A stretch of 64,000 bases of DNA from JAGQLF01 sp964635995 (GCA_964635995.1 CAZWRA010000001.1:1-64000); one strand, 5' to 3'; positions 18,528 through 29,959 are shown, numbered from the stretch's first letter. Translations and numbers: made by a program. The notes: generated from the sequence alone by a model not told the origin.

Positions 18528-19112
18528 TTAACTTAACTTTGGTTTGTAGTCATTATTATATCTTTCTATGCATTCTTCAATAATTTTATTTGTTTCTTCA
18601 ATATCATGGAATCCTAAAACCTTACATTTTCCAGGCTTCTTTAAATCTTTGTAATGTTCCCAATAATAAGTGGTTTCAGTTTCGAAATATTCACCAAGAT
18701 CTGAAATAGAATTAATATGAGAAACTCTTTTATCATCATTTAAAACACAGATAACCTTATCATCTCTCTCACCACCATCCTCAAAAGTCATTATTCCAAT
18801 AATTCTAGCTTCAACAAGAGAACCTGGAACTAAAGGTTCTGTAACATTTACTATTTCTACATCTAAAGGATCACCGTCTTCATCCCAAGTCATAGGAAGT
18901 GCTCCATATGCAAAAGGATAAGAAAGTGAAGAATATCCAACTCGATCTAATTTTAAATGTCCTGTTTCTGTAACAAGTTCGTATTTATTTATTGTATGAG
19001 AATTTAACTCAATTATGCAATTAATAACATTTTCCTCTTTATTTGCGTAAGCAGGTAAAACATGTAAAAGATTAGGCATTGAAGTGCTTGGCTTTATGTC
19101 TATATTCGCCAT
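18528..19112 (-). CDS. ppa: Inorganic pyrophosphatase (family I)
   Basis: A 194-residue soluble pyrophosphatase that hydrolyses PPi to phosphate. The active-site signature DEDGDPLDV (77-85) contains the three metal-binding aspartates, and YPFAYGALP upstream matches the family. Length is slightly above the usual 170-180. ATG 19112 is preceded by a very AT-rich stretch without Shine-Dalgarno. It is first in a ppa-glycosyltransferase pair. Confidence 0.92.
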   Translation of the reverse strand: MANIDIKPSTSMPNLLHVLPAYANKEENVINCIIELNSHTINKYELVTETGHLKLDRVGYSSLSYPFAYGALPMTWDEDGDPLDVEIVNVTEPLVPGSLVEARIIGIMTFEDGGERDDKVICVLNDDKRVSHINSISDLGEYFETETTYYWEHYKDLKKPGKCKVLGFHDIEETNKIIEECIERYNNDYKPKLS

Positions 19113-19135
19113 AAAAAATTATTAATATCTAAATG

Positions 19136-19165
19136 TTGAAACTAATGTATTATGATAAGTATACT
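19136..19165 (+). promoter_or_regulatory. Promoter of the FecR-like gene
   Basis: TTGAAA (19136-19141), an 18-nt spacer, and TATACT (19160-19165). Start of transcription near 19172 gives a leader of about 14 nt before the ATG at 19186. It is one of the few places with a recognisable -35 hexamer. Confidence 0.5.
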
Positions 19166-19185
19166 ATATGAAATAGTAAATTATT

Positions 19186-19815
19186 ATGTCTGATTATAAT
19201 CTAAGTCAAAAGATATTTGTAGCTGTATCTATACTTTCTACAATAATTTTCTTTATTTTTGTGGTATATTTTGTACAAAATGTAGTTAGCGCAAATGGGA
19301 GTGTATTAGGAACCCAATCATCTTTATTAGACGTAGACTCAGGAAGCTCAAAAAACTTACCTATAAATAAAATTATTAATATTCAAAATAAAAGTATTAT
19401 CTCACCTGAAAAAGGAGTGACTATAGTTGCTCATGAGGCAAGTTTTTTATATAGCCCAGGAAGTCTGAATCTCCTGAAAGGTAGTTTTTTTATTCAAACA
19501 AATAAACCCTTTGAAGTATTAGTAGACAACGATATTATAAAAATTCTTGAACCAGGTTCAAGCTATTTTACGAAAAATGAAGGAGAAATTTATGTTTTTG
19601 ATGGAATTTTAAGGTCAAATAGTGATATTTACGCAGAAGAAGGTCAAAGTTTAAATTTATTTATTCAAAGACAACCAGTTTCTTTATTTAATCTAAATGA
19701 ATTATCAGAAGACATTGTATTCAAAGAAATTATCTATACTTTATATGATAATAATATTCTTCCTGATTCATTAAATGAATTAGCTCCAATACCTAAGTTC
19801 GTCAGAAGCTTTTAA
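19186..19815 (+). CDS. Membrane-anchored FecR-like extracellular protein
   Basis: A 209-residue protein with one N-terminal membrane helix (about 12-35) and an extracellular beta-rich domain. The LLKGSFFIQTN...VFDGIL pattern resembles FecR-type folds, but similarity is weak. No catalytic motif is seen. It is a single-gene unit between its own promoter and the convergent ychF, whose stop it overlaps by 4 nt. Confidence 0.6.
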   Translation: MSDYNLSQKIFVAVSILSTIIFFIFVVYFVQNVVSANGSVLGTQSSLLDVDSGSSKNLPINKIINIQNKSIISPEKGVTIVAHEASFLYSPGSLNLLKGSFFIQTNKPFEVLVDNDIIKILEPGSSYFTKNEGEIYVFDGILRSNSDIYAEEGQSLNLFIQRQPVSLFNLNELSEDIVFKEIIYTLYDNNILPDSLNELAPIPKFVRSF

Positions 19816-20894
19816 CCGTTATGTTTAAACAATACAAGATCTCCATCTTGCATTATGTAAGTTTTACCTTCTAGTCTGACCTTACCTTTTTCTTTTGCTT
19901 TAACCCACCCGCCAAGTTCGACAAAATCATGGCAATTAACAACATCCACAGCTATAAAGTTATTTTCAATATCAGAGTGGATTACCCCAGCTGCTTTAGG
20001 AGCAGTTGTTCCTTTCTTAATTGTCCAAGCTCTACTTTCTTTAGGACCTGATGTAAAGTAAGACATTAACCCAAGAAGGTCATAAGCTTCATTTGTAAGC
20101 ATTTCAAGTCCAGTTGAACTAATTCCTAGCTCTTTCATAAATTCTGCTCTTTCTTCGTCACTCATTAATGATAGATCAGCTTCTGTTTTAATATCTAAGG
20201 CAATAACATTATGATCTCCAACAATCTCTTTAATTTTCTTAATGTCGGCCTCAAAATTACCTTCTGATGAGTTTGCAACATATAAGACTGGTTTATCTGT
20301 TAGTAAGAAAAGTTCATTTCTTAAAGCTTTAATTTCATCGTTATTTTCATTCTCGAAAGTAATTGCAAGATTCCCATCACTTAAATGTTGTTCAAGATTA
20401 GTAAGAAAATCAACTAAAGGTTTCATTTTTGGATTAGCTCTTGCTTTACCTTCAATAGCCCCTCTTCTACTTTGGATTGTATCTAAATCTTTTAGAATTA
20501 ACTCAGTATTAATTAGTTCAATATCTCGTTTAGGATCTACATAATTTTCAACATGAGTAATATTCGCATTTTCAAAAGCTCTTACAACATGAATTATTGC
20601 AGAAACCTCTCGAATATTAGCTAGAAATTGATTTCCAAGTCCTTCTCCTTTAGAAGCACCTTTAACTAATCCAGCAATATCAACAAATTCAACAACAGCC
20701 GGTGTAATTTTTTCAGGCTTTTCAACTTCTGCAATTTTATTTAGCCGATCATCAAAAACTGGAACAATCCCATGGTTTGGGTCGATTGTACAGAAAGGAT
20801 AATTTTCAGCAGGAATATCATTTCTAGTTAAAGCATTAAATAGTGTTGATTTTCCTACATTCGGCATTCCAACAATTCCTAGTGATAGGTTCAT
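19812..20894 (-). CDS. ychF: Ribosome-associated ATPase YchF/OLA1
   Basis: A 360-residue Obg-family P-loop protein. Walker A GMPNVGKST (8-16), switch region VDIAGLVKGASKGEGLGNQF, the altered base-recognition motif NSSE (which confers ATP rather than GTP preference in the family) and a C-terminal TGS-like domain with GDLVLFKHNG. It binds ribosomes and modulates translation and stress responses in other bacteria. Length is standard. Its -10 box lies back-to-back with that of the divergent gene. Confidence 0.95.
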   Translation of the reverse strand: MNLSLGIVGMPNVGKSTLFNALTRNDIPAENYPFCTIDPNHGIVPVFDDRLNKIAEVEKPEKITPAVVEFVDIAGLVKGASKGEGLGNQFLANIREVSAIIHVVRAFENANITHVENYVDPKRDIELINTELILKDLDTIQSRRGAIEGKARANPKMKPLVDFLTNLEQHLSDGNLAITFENENNDEIKALRNELFLLTDKPVLYVANSSEGNFEADIKKIKEIVGDHNVIALDIKTEADLSLMSDEERAEFMKELGISSTGLEMLTNEAYDLLGLMSYFTSGPKESRAWTIKKGTTAPKAAGVIHSDIENNFIAVDVVNCHDFVELGGWVKAKEKGKVRLEGKTYIMQDGDLVLFKHNG

Positions 20895-20914
20895 AAAGGG
20901 TTTCTAAACTTGTA

Positions 20915-20929
20915 ATTATATCGTATAAT
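20915..20929. promoter_or_regulatory. Back-to-back divergent -10 boxes of ychF and the 20950 gene
   Basis: ATTATA at 20915-20920 reads TATAAT on the minus strand for ychF. TATAAT at 20924-20929 serves the plus strand. Only 3 bp separate them, so the two polymerases would compete for the same DNA. Confidence 0.5.
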
Positions 20930-20949
20930 CCCGCAATTATGTATCAGGT

Positions 20950-21426
20950 ATGTCAGAATCTGGTGAAATAATAGAACTGCAGGCTCTAAATCATCAAATA
21001 AATTTAAGAGCGATAAATGACTTTCTTAACGACGAAAGTAACTGGAGAGTCCTGAATTCACAAGAAGCAAGAAATTTAAGAGCAACAAGAGTTCAATTAG
21101 TTACCTTTTATAATGCATACGTAATAAAAAGTAATAAGGCTAAATTTAAACTTGTATACTATCCTGAAGATGCAAAACGTAAAGATTAGAAGCGAATTAT
21201 AAGAGTTTATGGAGCAATTGCTAAGACAGCATTTGAAATGAACTATAGACTTTTTATTGAAGGTTATAAACCTACTGAGAAGATCCATTTGGAGGAAGAT
21301 GAAGAATATGATGAAATACTTATGAGTGGGGATTTTGACACAGAACATCCTATGTATGAATTCTATGATGTTTTAGATGATGAAGAAGGCTTAGATGACG
21401 ACTATGATGATATTAGAGAAGCGTAG
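20950..21426 (+). pseudogene. Acidic small protein interrupted by in-frame TAG
   Basis: One continuous 159-codon frame with a TAG at 21187-21189. Before it lie 79 residues (helical, LRAINDFLNDESNWR); after it KRIIRVYGAIAKTAFEMNY and a very acidic tail (DDEEGLDDDYDD). The sequence after the stop still looks like protein and an ATG at 21238 could restart a 62-residue product. I do not recognise the family. A CAG-to-TAG or AAG-to-TAG change would explain the stop; readthrough is the alternative. The 3' end overlaps mfd by 14 nt. Confidence 0.55.
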
Positions 21427-23965
21427 GTAACCCTTCAAAATCAGGATTGTTTTTAATCTTCTCAATAGCATCTGCAAGCATTTCAATATAAAGAGCGTAT
21501 CCAACTCCATTAATATGTCCACTCTGGCTTTCTCCTAAAATATTTCCAGCTCCTCTAATCTCTAAATCTTTCGAAGCAATTCTAAACCCAGCTCCAAGAT
21601 CTTGATTATCTACAAGAGATTGTAATCTTTCCATATAGAATTTTTGAGAAGCACTTTTCTCAGAATTAGCTTTAATTAAAGACATTAAGGCTTCCTGATT
21701 ATCAGCATCAATACTGTCTAAAATCTTTTTACTTGGTTTAGGAGCCATTAAATAACAATATGCTTTAATTTCAGATCGACCGACACGACCTCTCATCTGA
21801 TAAAGTTGAGACAGTCCAAATTTATGAGCATCATGAATAATTATTGTATTTACATTCGGTAAATCTAATCCATTTTCTATAATACTTGTAGCTACTAATA
21901 CATCAAACTTCTTATAATAAAAATCTGTAAATAGTTTATCTAGAGAATCAGGAGTCATTCTTCCATGAGCAAATTCAATTGAAACTTCTGGTAGTAAACT
22001 TTTTAATTTATTAGCAATTCCTGGAATTGATTGAACTCTATTATGAACAAAATATACTTGTCCACCTCTTGAAACCTCCTTTTGAATTTCCTTTGCAGCT
22101 CTACTCCAATCTTCAAAAATAATTTCAGTTGCAACACCTTGTCTTCCTTTTGGAGGTGTAGAAATTATTGAAATATCTTGAATTGATGAAAGGGCTAGGC
22201 TTAGACTTCTTGGAATTGGTGTAGCACTAACAGATAATACATGGACACCGTAATTAAGCTGTTTAATTTTCTCTTTTTGTTTTACTCCAAATTTTTGTTC
22301 TTCATCTACAACTAAAAGACCCAGATCTTTAAACTTAATATCTGAACTTAAAAGTCTATGGGTTCCTATTACAATATCTACCTTCCTATCATTAATTTCA
22401 TCTACAGTAGCTCTATTTTCTTTGACAGAATTAAATCTTGAAAGCAATCTTATTTGAAATTTAGTATCTTTAAATCTTTCTTTAAAAACATCAAAGTGTT
22501 GAGAAGCAAGGATTGTTGTTGGGGCAAGTATTGCAACTTGCTTTTTACTCTCATTCATTTTAAAAGCAGCACGCATAATGACTTCAGTCTTTCCAAAACC
22601 AACGTCTCCAACAACAAGCCTATTCATTGGAGTTTCTGATTCAAGATCTTTAATAACTTCATTAATTGATCTAATTTGATCTGGTGTTTCTTCGTATTGA
22701 AATTTATTAATAAACTTTTCATACTCTTTTGAATCTTTAGAATCAACTTTAAAAGCTTTTGAGACTTCTCTTTTTGCGTAATGTTTTATTAAAGTTTCTG
22801 CTGTTATTAAAGCGGTTTTTCTAGCCTTGTTCTTAACTTCTTTCCAATTCTTCTTTCCTAATTTTGTAAGTTTAGGAACATTTCCCTCATTCCCTAAATA
22901 TTTTGCAATTTTATTAATCTGATCTATCGGAACATAAAGCTCATCTTCTTCTGCAAATTTAATTAGTAAGTAGTCATTTGGAACATTATCTACAACCTGT
23001 TGTTCTAAACCTGAATAAATTCCAATTCCATAATCCTCATGAACTATATAATCTCCTACAGAAACTTCACCTTCAAACTGCCTAAGAATATTTTGAAGTG
23101 TTTTTGAATTAATTCCAGACTCTGAGCGTTTTAGATCTATAACTCCGAAAAGCTCTCTATCAGTTAAAAGTACAATTTTATTTGAATTCGAAATAAATCC
23201 TGCAGGAAGTTTTTTTAATGATTCCTCAGAAACATGAAATTCATTTTTTTGAAACCTTAATGTAATGTCATCAACTTCTTCTTCAAAAACTTTTTTCCTA
23301 GAATTTGTTAATACTTTAAATCCATTATTCTTATATTTACTTATCTCAGATTTAGCTACCTCAATATTAGAAAAGAAAAGAGGTCCGAAAACTAAATCTG
23401 TTTCAACTATTTCAATATTTCCGCTAAAGAATTCAGTTATTTTTCTATCTATTGTTTTATCTGAAAAAACAACCTTTTGAAGTTCACCTTTTCCTTCTTT
23501 AAAATCTAGTGATTCAAGTTCTCCTTTGTCTGAAGGTAGATAATCAGTAATTACAATATAATCGATCTCTTTTACCTTTTTATTAGTAAAATGATCATAA
23601 AGATTAATTTTCTCAATATCTTCTCCAAAGAATTCTAGTCTGACTGGAAAATCGTAACCTGGAAGCCAAACATCAATAATATCTCCTCTAACAGAAAACT
23701 CAAGCATTGAACTTACGCTATCTACCTTTTTAAATTCAAGATTAACACCAACTTTAAATTCATCTATAACACCAATTGTATTAGTCTTACTATCTAGGTT
23801 TGTGATTCTATTTAATAAATCAGAGTATGTAATCTCATCTTTTTTAAGTAAAAAAGCATTTTGAACTGAATCAAAAAGCTCAGCAGAGAAACTTTTTGAA
23901 TAAAAAGTTAATTTATCTGAGATAAATAAAGGTTGTAGATGTCCAAGAGTTTTAACTATTTTCAA
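21413..23965 (-). CDS. mfd: Transcription-repair coupling factor, short form
   Basis: An 850-residue Mfd that removes stalled RNA polymerase and recruits excision repair. A UvrB-like part (about 20-200) retains [10 protein letters not shown] and PVRLEFFG. The polymerase-interaction module has [14 protein letters not shown] (about 300). The translocase shows [27 protein letters not shown] and GRVGRS. Compared with E. coli Mfd (about 1150 residues) roughly the first 95 residues and the whole C-terminal D7 domain are missing. Start is TTG 23965, just after uvrA; no ATG is available before the upstream in-frame stop. Transcribed with uvrA. Confidence 0.9.
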   Translation of the reverse strand: MKIVKTLGHLQPLFISDKLTFYSKSFSAELFDSVQNAFLLKKDEITYSDLLNRITNLDSKTNTIGVIDEFKVGVNLEFKKVDSVSSMLEFSVRGDIIDVWLPGYDFPVRLEFFGEDIEKINLYDHFTNKKVKEIDYIVITDYLPSDKGELESLDFKEGKGELQKVVFSDKTIDRKITEFFSGNIEIVETDLVFGPLFFSNIEVAKSEISKYKNNGFKVLTNSRKKVFEEEVDDITLRFQKNEFHVSEESLKKLPAGFISNSNKIVLLTDRELFGVIDLKRSESGINSKTLQNILRQFEGEVSVGDYIVHEDYGIGIYSGLEQQVVDNVPNDYLLIKFAEEDELYVPIDQINKIAKYLGNEGNVPKLTKLGKKNWKEVKNKARKTALITAETLIKHYAKREVSKAFKVDSKDSKEYEKFINKFQYEETPDQIRSINEVIKDLESETPMNRLVVGDVGFGKTEVIMRAAFKMNESKKQVAILAPTTILASQHFDVFKERFKDTKFQIRLLSRFNSVKENRATVDEINDRKVDIVIGTHRLLSSDIKFKDLGLLVVDEEQKFGVKQKEKIKQLNYGVHVLSVSATPIPRSLSLALSSIQDISIISTPPKGRQGVATEIIFEDWSRAAKEIQKEVSRGGQVYFVHNRVQSIPGIANKLKSLLPEVSIEFAHGRMTPDSLDKLFTDFYYKKFDVLVATSIIENGLDLPNVNTIIIHDAHKFGLSQLYQMRGRVGRSEIKAYCYLMAPKPSKKILDSIDADNQEALMSLIKANSEKSASQKFYMERLQSLVDNQDLGAGFRIASKDLEIRGAGNILGESQSGHINGVGYALYIEMLADAIEKIKNNPDFEGLPTLL

Positions 23966-23993
23966 TTTATTTTTTATGTTTAGAATTTGAATA

Positions 23994-26900
23994 TTAGGAT
24001 TTGGAACTTAGCTTTTTAAGCCATTCCCCCGTATAACTCTCCTTCGTATTCATAATATCTTCTGGAGTTCCTAGAGCAACAATAGTCCCTCCTTTCTCTC
24101 CTCCTTCAGGTCCAAGATCAATAATCCAGTCCGCAGTCTTAATTACATCTAGATTATGCTCAATAACAATTACTGAATTACCTTTTAGAACTAATCCATG
24201 AAGAACAATTAAAAGTTTTCTAACATCTTCAAAGTGTAAACCTGTTGTAGGCTCATCCAAAATATATAAAGTCTTACCTGTTGATCTTTTAGCTAACTCA
24301 CTAGCTAGTTTAACTCTTTGAGATTCTCCTCCAGACAGAGTTGTTCCTGCTTGGCCTAATCTTATATATCCAAGTCCTACATCCATAAGAGTTTGAAGTT
24401 TATTTCTAATTGCGCTTACATTATCAAAGAAGCTAACTCCTTCCTCAACAGTCATATCTAAGACTTCAGAAATATTTTTTCCTTTATAATCTATCTGTAA
24501 TGTTTCTCTGTTATATCTTTTTCCTTTACATACATCGCAAGTTACATAAACATCTGGAAGAAATTGCATTGAAATTTGAATAACACCTGCTCCCTGACAT
24601 TTCTCACATCTTCCTCTTTTAACATTAAAACTAAACCGCCCTGGTTTGTATCCTCTTGCTTTTGCTTCTTTAGTTCCTGCATACATATCTCTAATTTGTG
24701 TAAATACACCAGTATATGTAGCTGGATTTGATCTTGGAGTTTTTCCGATTGGAGATTGATCAATATCGATTACTTTATCAATATTTTCTAATCCAGTAAC
24801 ACTCTTGTATTCACCAGGAACAACTTTTGAGTTATATAAATGTTTAGATAGAACAGGATACACAACTTCATTGATTGTTGAGGATTTTCCACTTCCAGAA
24901 ACTCCTGTTACACATACAAGTTTTCCAAGAGGAATCTCAAGGTCAAAACCTTTAAGGTTGTTATGTGTCAGTTTTGTGAATAAAAGAGTATTTTTATTTT
25001 CTTTTCTATCTTTAATTTCTCCAAGTGAATCAAGCTTCTTAATATCATTATAAATCTCTTCTTTATCAATTTTTTTCTTTCCAGAAAGATATTGACCAGT
25101 TAAAGAATTTTTATCATTAATCACATCCTCAGCTTTCCCGAAAGAAACAACTTCTCCTCCATGTTCCCCAGCTCCAGGACCAATATCAATAACATGATCT
25201 GCTTTTTTTATTGTATCTTCATCGTGTTCAACAACTACTACAGTATTTCCGATATCTCTTAAATTTTCTAAAGTATGGATTAGTTTTTCATTATCTCTTT
25301 GATGTAATCCAATAGATGGTTCATCAAGAACATATAGTACTCCCGTTAAACCTGTTCCAATCTGAGAAGCTAGTCTAATTCTCTGTGCTTCACCTCCAGA
25401 AAGTGTTCTAGCTGTTCGACTTAATGTTAAATATTCAAGACCTACTGAAATTAAGAAGTTTAATCTAACAGCAATTTCTTTGAATATTTGTCTTCCTATT
25501 TCTTGCTCTTGTTCACTTAGAGTATCCTCAAGAGGCTTTATTTCAGGGAAGTTAAACAAAGTGTTTAAAATACTACCTTTTTGTTCAAATGAATATGAGT
25601 TATCAGCAATAGAAGTAATCCAATCATATGCATCTTTAATGCTCATGTTTGTTACATCAACAATATTTGATCCAGCTATTGTTACAGAAAGTGACTCATT
25701 TCTTAATCTATATCCAAGACAAGTAGGACATTCTTTTTCAATCATGTATTGCTCAATCTCATTTCGAATATAATCTGAGTCTGTATCGTTATATCTTCTT
25801 AGTAAATTAGGAATTACTCCTTCAAATTTATTATTCCATTCAAATTTTTCTCCAGAAGTGTTTGTATAAGTTCCTTTATATTTTTGTGTTCCTGACCCGT
25901 ATAGAATAATGTCTCTATGCTCCTTTGAAAGCTCTACTATTGGTTTTCTCAGGTCAATTTTATGATGTTCAGCTACTGACTGTAATCTATTTAAAGTAAA
26001 TGAATTCTCATTCTCAATTACTCTGTTCCAAGGATAAATTCCTCCCTCCATTACAGTTAGTCTAGGATTAAAGATTAAACTTTCATCAATCTCTTTAATT
26101 GAGCCCAGTCCATTACAAGTTTTACATGCTCCATGAGGAGAGTTAAAAGAAAAAGAATGTGGTTCTATTTCAGGAAATGATTCACCAGATCCTGGGTCAA
26201 CAAGTTTTTCAGAAAAGAAAATATCTCCACCATCTTTAATTTTTATATCTTTAAACTTTTTAAGTTGTTCTTCATCTAAAATATTTACATATAATTCCCC
26301 ATCTCCACTATTTATAGATAACTCTACAGAGTCGGTTAGTCTTTTTATAAAAGTCTCGTCTTCTTTGGAATCTTTTTTAATTACAAGCCTGTCTATAACC
26401 AAATCGATGTTATGTTTTACATATCGATCAAGTTTAATCTCTTCCTCAAGATTAAATATATTCCCATCGACTCGAACTCTAACAAAACCTTGAGAAAGAA
26501 ATCGATTAAATAACTCTTCGTATGTTCCTTTTCTATTTTTAATAATCGGAGAAATAATTTGTACTTTTACATCTTCACCAACAACACTATAAAAATCTAA
26601 AATTCTATCTACTATTTGTTGAACAGTTTGTTTTTCTAATCTTCTTCCAGTTATAGGACTTCTAGCATGTCCAGTTCTAGCAAATAACAATCTTAAGTAA
26701 TCATAAATCTCAGTTACAGTTCCAACAGTTGATCTTGGGTTATGTCCTGTTGATTTTTGATCAATTGAAATTGCTGGCTGTAATCCCTCAATTAAATCAA
26801 CATCAGGTTTATCCATTAAACCTAGAAATTGACGTGCATATGAGGAAAGTGACTCAACATATCGTCTTTTTCCTTCTGCATAAATTGTATCGAAAGCTAA

Positions 26901-27026
26901 GGATGATTTCCCAGAGCCAGAAAGCCCTGTTATTACAGTTAATTTGTCCTTAGGGATATCAACATCAATATTTTTTAGATTATTTGTCCTAGCTCCTCGA
27001 ACCTTTATAAAATCACTTTCAGCCAT
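23994..27026 (-). CDS. uvrA: Excinuclease ABC subunit A
   Basis: A 1010-residue UvrA, the damage-sensing ABC ATPase of nucleotide excision repair. Two ATPase halves each have Walker A (GLSGSGKSS and GVSGSGKSS) and signature ([18 protein letters not shown]), and two zinc modules (CKTC with CPTC; CEKC with CDVC) are present. I prefer the ATG at 27026; an upstream in-frame ATG at 27044 lies before the predicted transcription start. It is followed by mfd after 28 nt, a functional repair pair. uvrB and uvrC are not in the window. Confidence 0.95.
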   Translation of the reverse strand: MAESDFIKVRGARTNNLKNIDVDIPKDKLTVITGLSGSGKSSLAFDTIYAEGKRRYVESLSSYARQFLGLMDKPDVDLIEGLQPAISIDQKSTGHNPRSTVGTVTEIYDYLRLLFARTGHARSPITGRRLEKQTVQQIVDRILDFYSVVGEDVKVQIISPIIKNRKGTYEELFNRFLSQGFVRVRVDGNIFNLEEEIKLDRYVKHNIDLVIDRLVIKKDSKEDETFIKRLTDSVELSINSGDGELYVNILDEEQLKKFKDIKIKDGGDIFFSEKLVDPGSGESFPEIEPHSFSFNSPHGACKTCNGLGSIKEIDESLIFNPRLTVMEGGIYPWNRVIENENSFTLNRLQSVAEHHKIDLRKPIVELSKEHRDIILYGSGTQKYKGTYTNTSGEKFEWNNKFEGVIPNLLRRYNDTDSDYIRNEIEQYMIEKECPTCLGYRLRNESLSVTIAGSNIVDVTNMSIKDAYDWITSIADNSYSFEQKGSILNTLFNFPEIKPLEDTLSEQEQEIGRQIFKEIAVRLNFLISVGLEYLTLSRTARTLSGGEAQRIRLASQIGTGLTGVLYVLDEPSIGLHQRDNEKLIHTLENLRDIGNTVVVVEHDEDTIKKADHVIDIGPGAGEHGGEVVSFGKAEDVINDKNSLTGQYLSGKKKIDKEEIYNDIKKLDSLGEIKDRKENKNTLLFTKLTHNNLKGFDLEIPLGKLVCVTGVSGSGKSSTINEVVYPVLSKHLYNSKVVPGEYKSVTGLENIDKVIDIDQSPIGKTPRSNPATYTGVFTQIRDMYAGTKEAKARGYKPGRFSFNVKRGRCEKCQGAGVIQISMQFLPDVYVTCDVCKGKRYNRETLQIDYKGKNISEVLDMTVEEGVSFFDNVSAIRNKLQTLMDVGLGYIRLGQAGTTLSGGESQRVKLASELAKRSTGKTLYILDEPTTGLHFEDVRKLLIVLHGLVLKGNSVIVIEHNLDVIKTADWIIDLGPEGGEKGGTIVALGTPEDIMNTKESYTGEWLKKLSSKS

Positions 27027-27046
27027 TGTGGGTAGATAAACCATTC

Positions 27047-27052
27047 ATTATA
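27047..27052 (-). promoter_or_regulatory. -10 box of uvrA-mfd
   Basis: TATAAT on the minus strand. Initiation near 27040 gives a leader of about 14 nt to ATG 27026 and excludes the ATG at 27044. No SOS-type operator is evident. Confidence 0.5.
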
Positions 27053-27143
27053 ACATTAAAACCTTTTTTCAACTGAGTATCACTATTACCTATTTATGAT
27101 AAATTGGATTAATATAGAATTATTAATATTTTTGTAAAATATC

Positions 27144-27977
27144 ATGAAAATAAATAAAGCTTTAATAACTGCTGCAGGTTTTGGATCTAGATTTCTTCCA
27201 ATAACAAAAACTATTCCAAAAGAAATGCTACCTATAATTGACAAACCTATTATTCATTATATCGTAAAAGAGTGTGCTGACGCTGGAATTGAAGAGGTTA
27301 TAATTGTGGCTGCACCTGATGAAGTAAAAATTTTTGAGGATTACTTCTACGGACATGCAGAGAATATAAGAATGTTAATGCAGCTTCAAGGAAAAATGGA
27401 TAGATGGCAAAAAGTGAAGCAAGTGTTTGAACTTCCTAAAATCACAGTTATTCCTGAAAACAGAACTATAGCTTATGGTAACGGAAGGCCTATTCTTACT
27501 GCAAAAACAATTTTAGAGCATGAAGAAGCTTTTGTAGTTTGCTTTGGAGATGATTTAGTACTTTCTGAAGTTTCAGCAGTAAAACAGGCTGTTGATTTTT
27601 TTAAGGAAAATAAATGCGAGGGGGTTATGCAAGTAGTAGAAATGCCGAAAGAGCATATTACAAAGGGAGGTGAAGTAAGAATTAAAAAAGGAACAAAAAA
27701 TCAAGTCGAGAGAGTTATTGAGAAACCAAAACTAGAAGAAGTAGAATCAACACTTTATTCCTATGGACGTTTTGTTTTAACTAATAAAATATTTAAATAT
27801 TTAACACCTGATTTAATTGGACAAAACGAAGAAATCTGGCTCCAAGATGCAAATGCAGAGCTGGCTAAACACCATAAAATGCTTGTTAATGTTGTAGATG
27901 GTGAATTCTATACAACTGGTGATCCAGAAAATTATTTAAAAGCCCAAAATGCTTTTTACAACAAATTAGTAAGTTAA
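27144..27977 (+). CDS. galU: UTP-glucose-1-phosphate uridylyltransferase
   Basis: A 277-residue nucleotidyltransferase making UDP-glucose for surface polysaccharides. The N-terminal signature AAGFGSRFLP...KEMLPI, the CFGDDL metal strand (about 132) and the later EKP element (about 194, in VIEKPK) are typical of GalU. Length is slightly short. It is monocistronic, divergent from uvrA and convergent with DUF427 (4-nt overlap). It probably feeds the glycosyltransferases of this organism. Confidence 0.93.
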   Translation: MKINKALITAAGFGSRFLPITKTIPKEMLPIIDKPIIHYIVKECADAGIEEVIIVAAPDEVKIFEDYFYGHAENIRMLMQLQGKMDRWQKVKQVFELPKITVIPENRTIAYGNGRPILTAKTILEHEEAFVVCFGDDLVLSEVSAVKQAVDFFKENKCEGVMQVVEMPKEHITKGGEVRIKKGTKNQVERVIEKPKLEEVESTLYSYGRFVLTNKIFKYLTPDLIGQNEEIWLQDANAELAKHHKMLVNVVDGEFYTTGDPENYLKAQNAFYNKLVS

Positions 27978-28306
27978 TCTTCAACAATTTCTACTTTATT
28001 TGTATAAAAAGCTACGTAATTCGAAAAGTCAGCTTCAGGCTTATTATTATCCTCACGAATAATCTCATTTGAACCTTCTTTAGGTACTGGATAAAACCAT
28101 GCAGCATTTTCAGAAGACTGACTATCAACACTAATTGTGTAGTAATGAGCTAAACCTTTCCAAGGACAAGTTGTATGGTGGCCGGTTTCATTGAAATACT
28201 CAGCTTTTATTGAGCTTGGAGGGAAATACATATTTCCTTCAATCATGAGAATAGAAGATTTATCTGCTTCCGCAATAATATTGTTATTAAAAAGAACTTT
28301 TACCAT
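27974..28306 (-). CDS. DUF427 domain protein
   Basis: A 110-residue protein with the DUF427 hallmarks YFPPSSI, CPWKGLAHY and NAAWFYP, ending in the usual VAFY strand. The biochemical function of the family is not established. I place the start at ATG 28306 (MVKVLFNN); an in-frame ATG 30 nt upstream would add ten residues not typical of the family. The stop overlaps galU. Confidence 0.85.
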   Translation of the reverse strand: MVKVLFNNNIIAEADKSSILMIEGNMYFPPSSIKAEYFNETGHHTTCPWKGLAHYYTISVDSQSSENAAWFYPVPKEGSNEIIREDNNKPEADFSNYVAFYTNKVEIVED

Positions 28307-28399
28307 AAAGATTAGATTAACTACCCTTATAGTCACATATTAGGATTCTAAGTTCAATTCTTTCTCTGCTTCTTGAAGAAAAGCAATAAAAATATGAGC

Positions 28400-29119
28400 T
28401 TAATTATCTTGCCCTTTTTCATTTAAGCCATGAACTATTTTTATTCTTTTAACGTGCTGACCTAAAAAATTTATTTGTTCTGTATTAAGAATATCTTCAA
28501 AAGCAAATAATGGAACATGTGTTGTTCTTCTTACTTTAGTTCCAGGCTCTGCATACATACTTTCTTCAAAATCTCTGATTGTTTTATCATAACCTACAAT
28601 TGCAGCTACAACATCATTTGGTATACCTCCTGCTTCTTTCCTAACAATATTAATGCTTACGGTTGGAACAGAAACATAACCTCCAACTAACCTTCTATTT
28701 GCTTCAATTGCATTCACATTAGGTTTTAAAGCAGATACTACTAAGTTATTTCTTTTATCAACATCACTTGTGTTAGATTTTCTACCTTGTTCAATGATGA
28801 TAAAGCTCATATCTTCACCTTTAGCGCCTTTACATAGTATATTACTAAGTTGCGTGAAGGCGGGTCCAGCTGACACAATATCAGTACATTCTGTCATATT
28901 TTCTTCTATCCACCTAGTTCCAAACATTTTTACTGCTAGAGAAGCATTTCTAAAGTGCACTAATCCGGCTTGAAGCTGATAATCATCAGGATCAAATGCT
29001 GCTGTCTCTTGAACAATCTTAATTGTAGGAATGGATATAGGTAGTACATAATTTCCTTCAATTGTTTCTTGATCATCCGGATCATTACCATCTAATGGAG
29101 TAAAATTTAAATCTGTCAT
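28400..29119 (-). CDS. Hypothetical soluble protein
   Basis: A 239-residue protein without membrane helices or recognisable motifs. The N-terminus is acidic (DGNDPDDQE); the remainder alternates helices and strands with two cysteines. It lies directly after the DUF427 promoter region on the same strand, with 93 nt between the genes and no terminator I can see. The frame is undamaged. Function unknown. Confidence 0.65.
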   Translation of the reverse strand: MTDLNFTPLDGNDPDDQETIEGNYVLPISIPTIKIVQETAAFDPDDYQLQAGLVHFRNASLAVKMFGTRWIEENMTECTDIVSAGPAFTQLSNILCKGAKGEDMSFIIIEQGRKSNTSDVDKRNNLVVSALKPNVNAIEANRRLVGGYVSVPTVSINIVRKEAGGIPNDVVAAIVGYDKTIRDFEESMYAEPGTKVRRTTHVPLFAFEDILNTEQINFLGQHVKRIKIVHGLNEKGQDN

Positions 29120-29214
29120 TATTTTTTGTTAACTAAGTTTGAATTATATTATAGATAGTCTATATATCAAAATAATTTCTTTATAACTTATCTAATATAT
29201 AGTAGGATTTTCTA

Positions 29215-29959
29215 ATGAGTGCATTTTTAATAATAACAATTTCTGTTTTAAATTTTTTTTGCAGGATTTATACTTTCCGATCTTGTAGATACTCGTTATA
29301 AGTCGACTTGGAATTCTATTCTATATGAAAATACTTTTAAAAATTCAATTGTTGGACTTGTAGCTGCATATGCATCTTTGCCCCTTTCACATTACTATCT
29401 TCTAGAAAATCACGATATTGTTTATACGCTTGCATTCTTGATTTCTAATATTATGTTACTGCTTTTAATATTTTCATCTTATTTTGATATTCAATATTTT
29501 AAAGTATTAAATGGATTAACTAAGTACTCAATATTTTTTCTTATTGTATTAAATATTGGAGCATTATTTATCTTTACTAATCAAAACGACATATTACTAT
29601 TTAATAATTTAGATTTTAGACCTCTAGATAATTTAGTTGCAGGTTTCTTTTCTTGGTTTGTAACATTAAGTATTGTTAAGCTTTCAAATGATAAGGGCAT
29701 GGGTGAAGGAGATATTAGAATAGCTACAATTATTGGTTTGTCTTTTGGAATCTCGAAGGTAATTTTAGCAATGTACATAGCTATTTTCAGTGCAATTTTA
29801 TTTGGATTATTTGCAATGGTACAGAAACGTAATAATACATACTTAAGATTAAAACTGCCTTTTGTTCCATTTCTAGTTTTTGGAGCAGTTGTATCTCTCT
29901 ATCTTACAATAAATGCAAATGATATTTTCATTTTCATAGAGAATCTTCTATTCTCTTAA
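29215..29959 (+). pseudogene. pilD: Prepilin peptidase (A24 family), frameshifted
   Basis: A polytopic aspartic peptidase that would trim pilin leaders. The two catalytic aspartates are visible: SSYFDIQYF (about 85) and the GxGD-type MGEGDIR (about 165). A run of eight T (29253-29260) shifts the frame after 15 codons; with seven T the frame joins MSAFLIITISV to AGFILSDLVD and continues to the stop. The downstream open part (from 29378) alone still holds both catalytic residues. The zinc-type CxxC loop of classical PilD is absent. It lies convergent to the pilin genes. Confidence 0.7.

Noticed and set aside
20939..20971. Ten-codon leader peptide (MYQVCQNLVK) before the 20950 gene
   Set aside because: It overlaps the gene start out of frame; no attenuator hairpin or regulatory codon run accompanies it.
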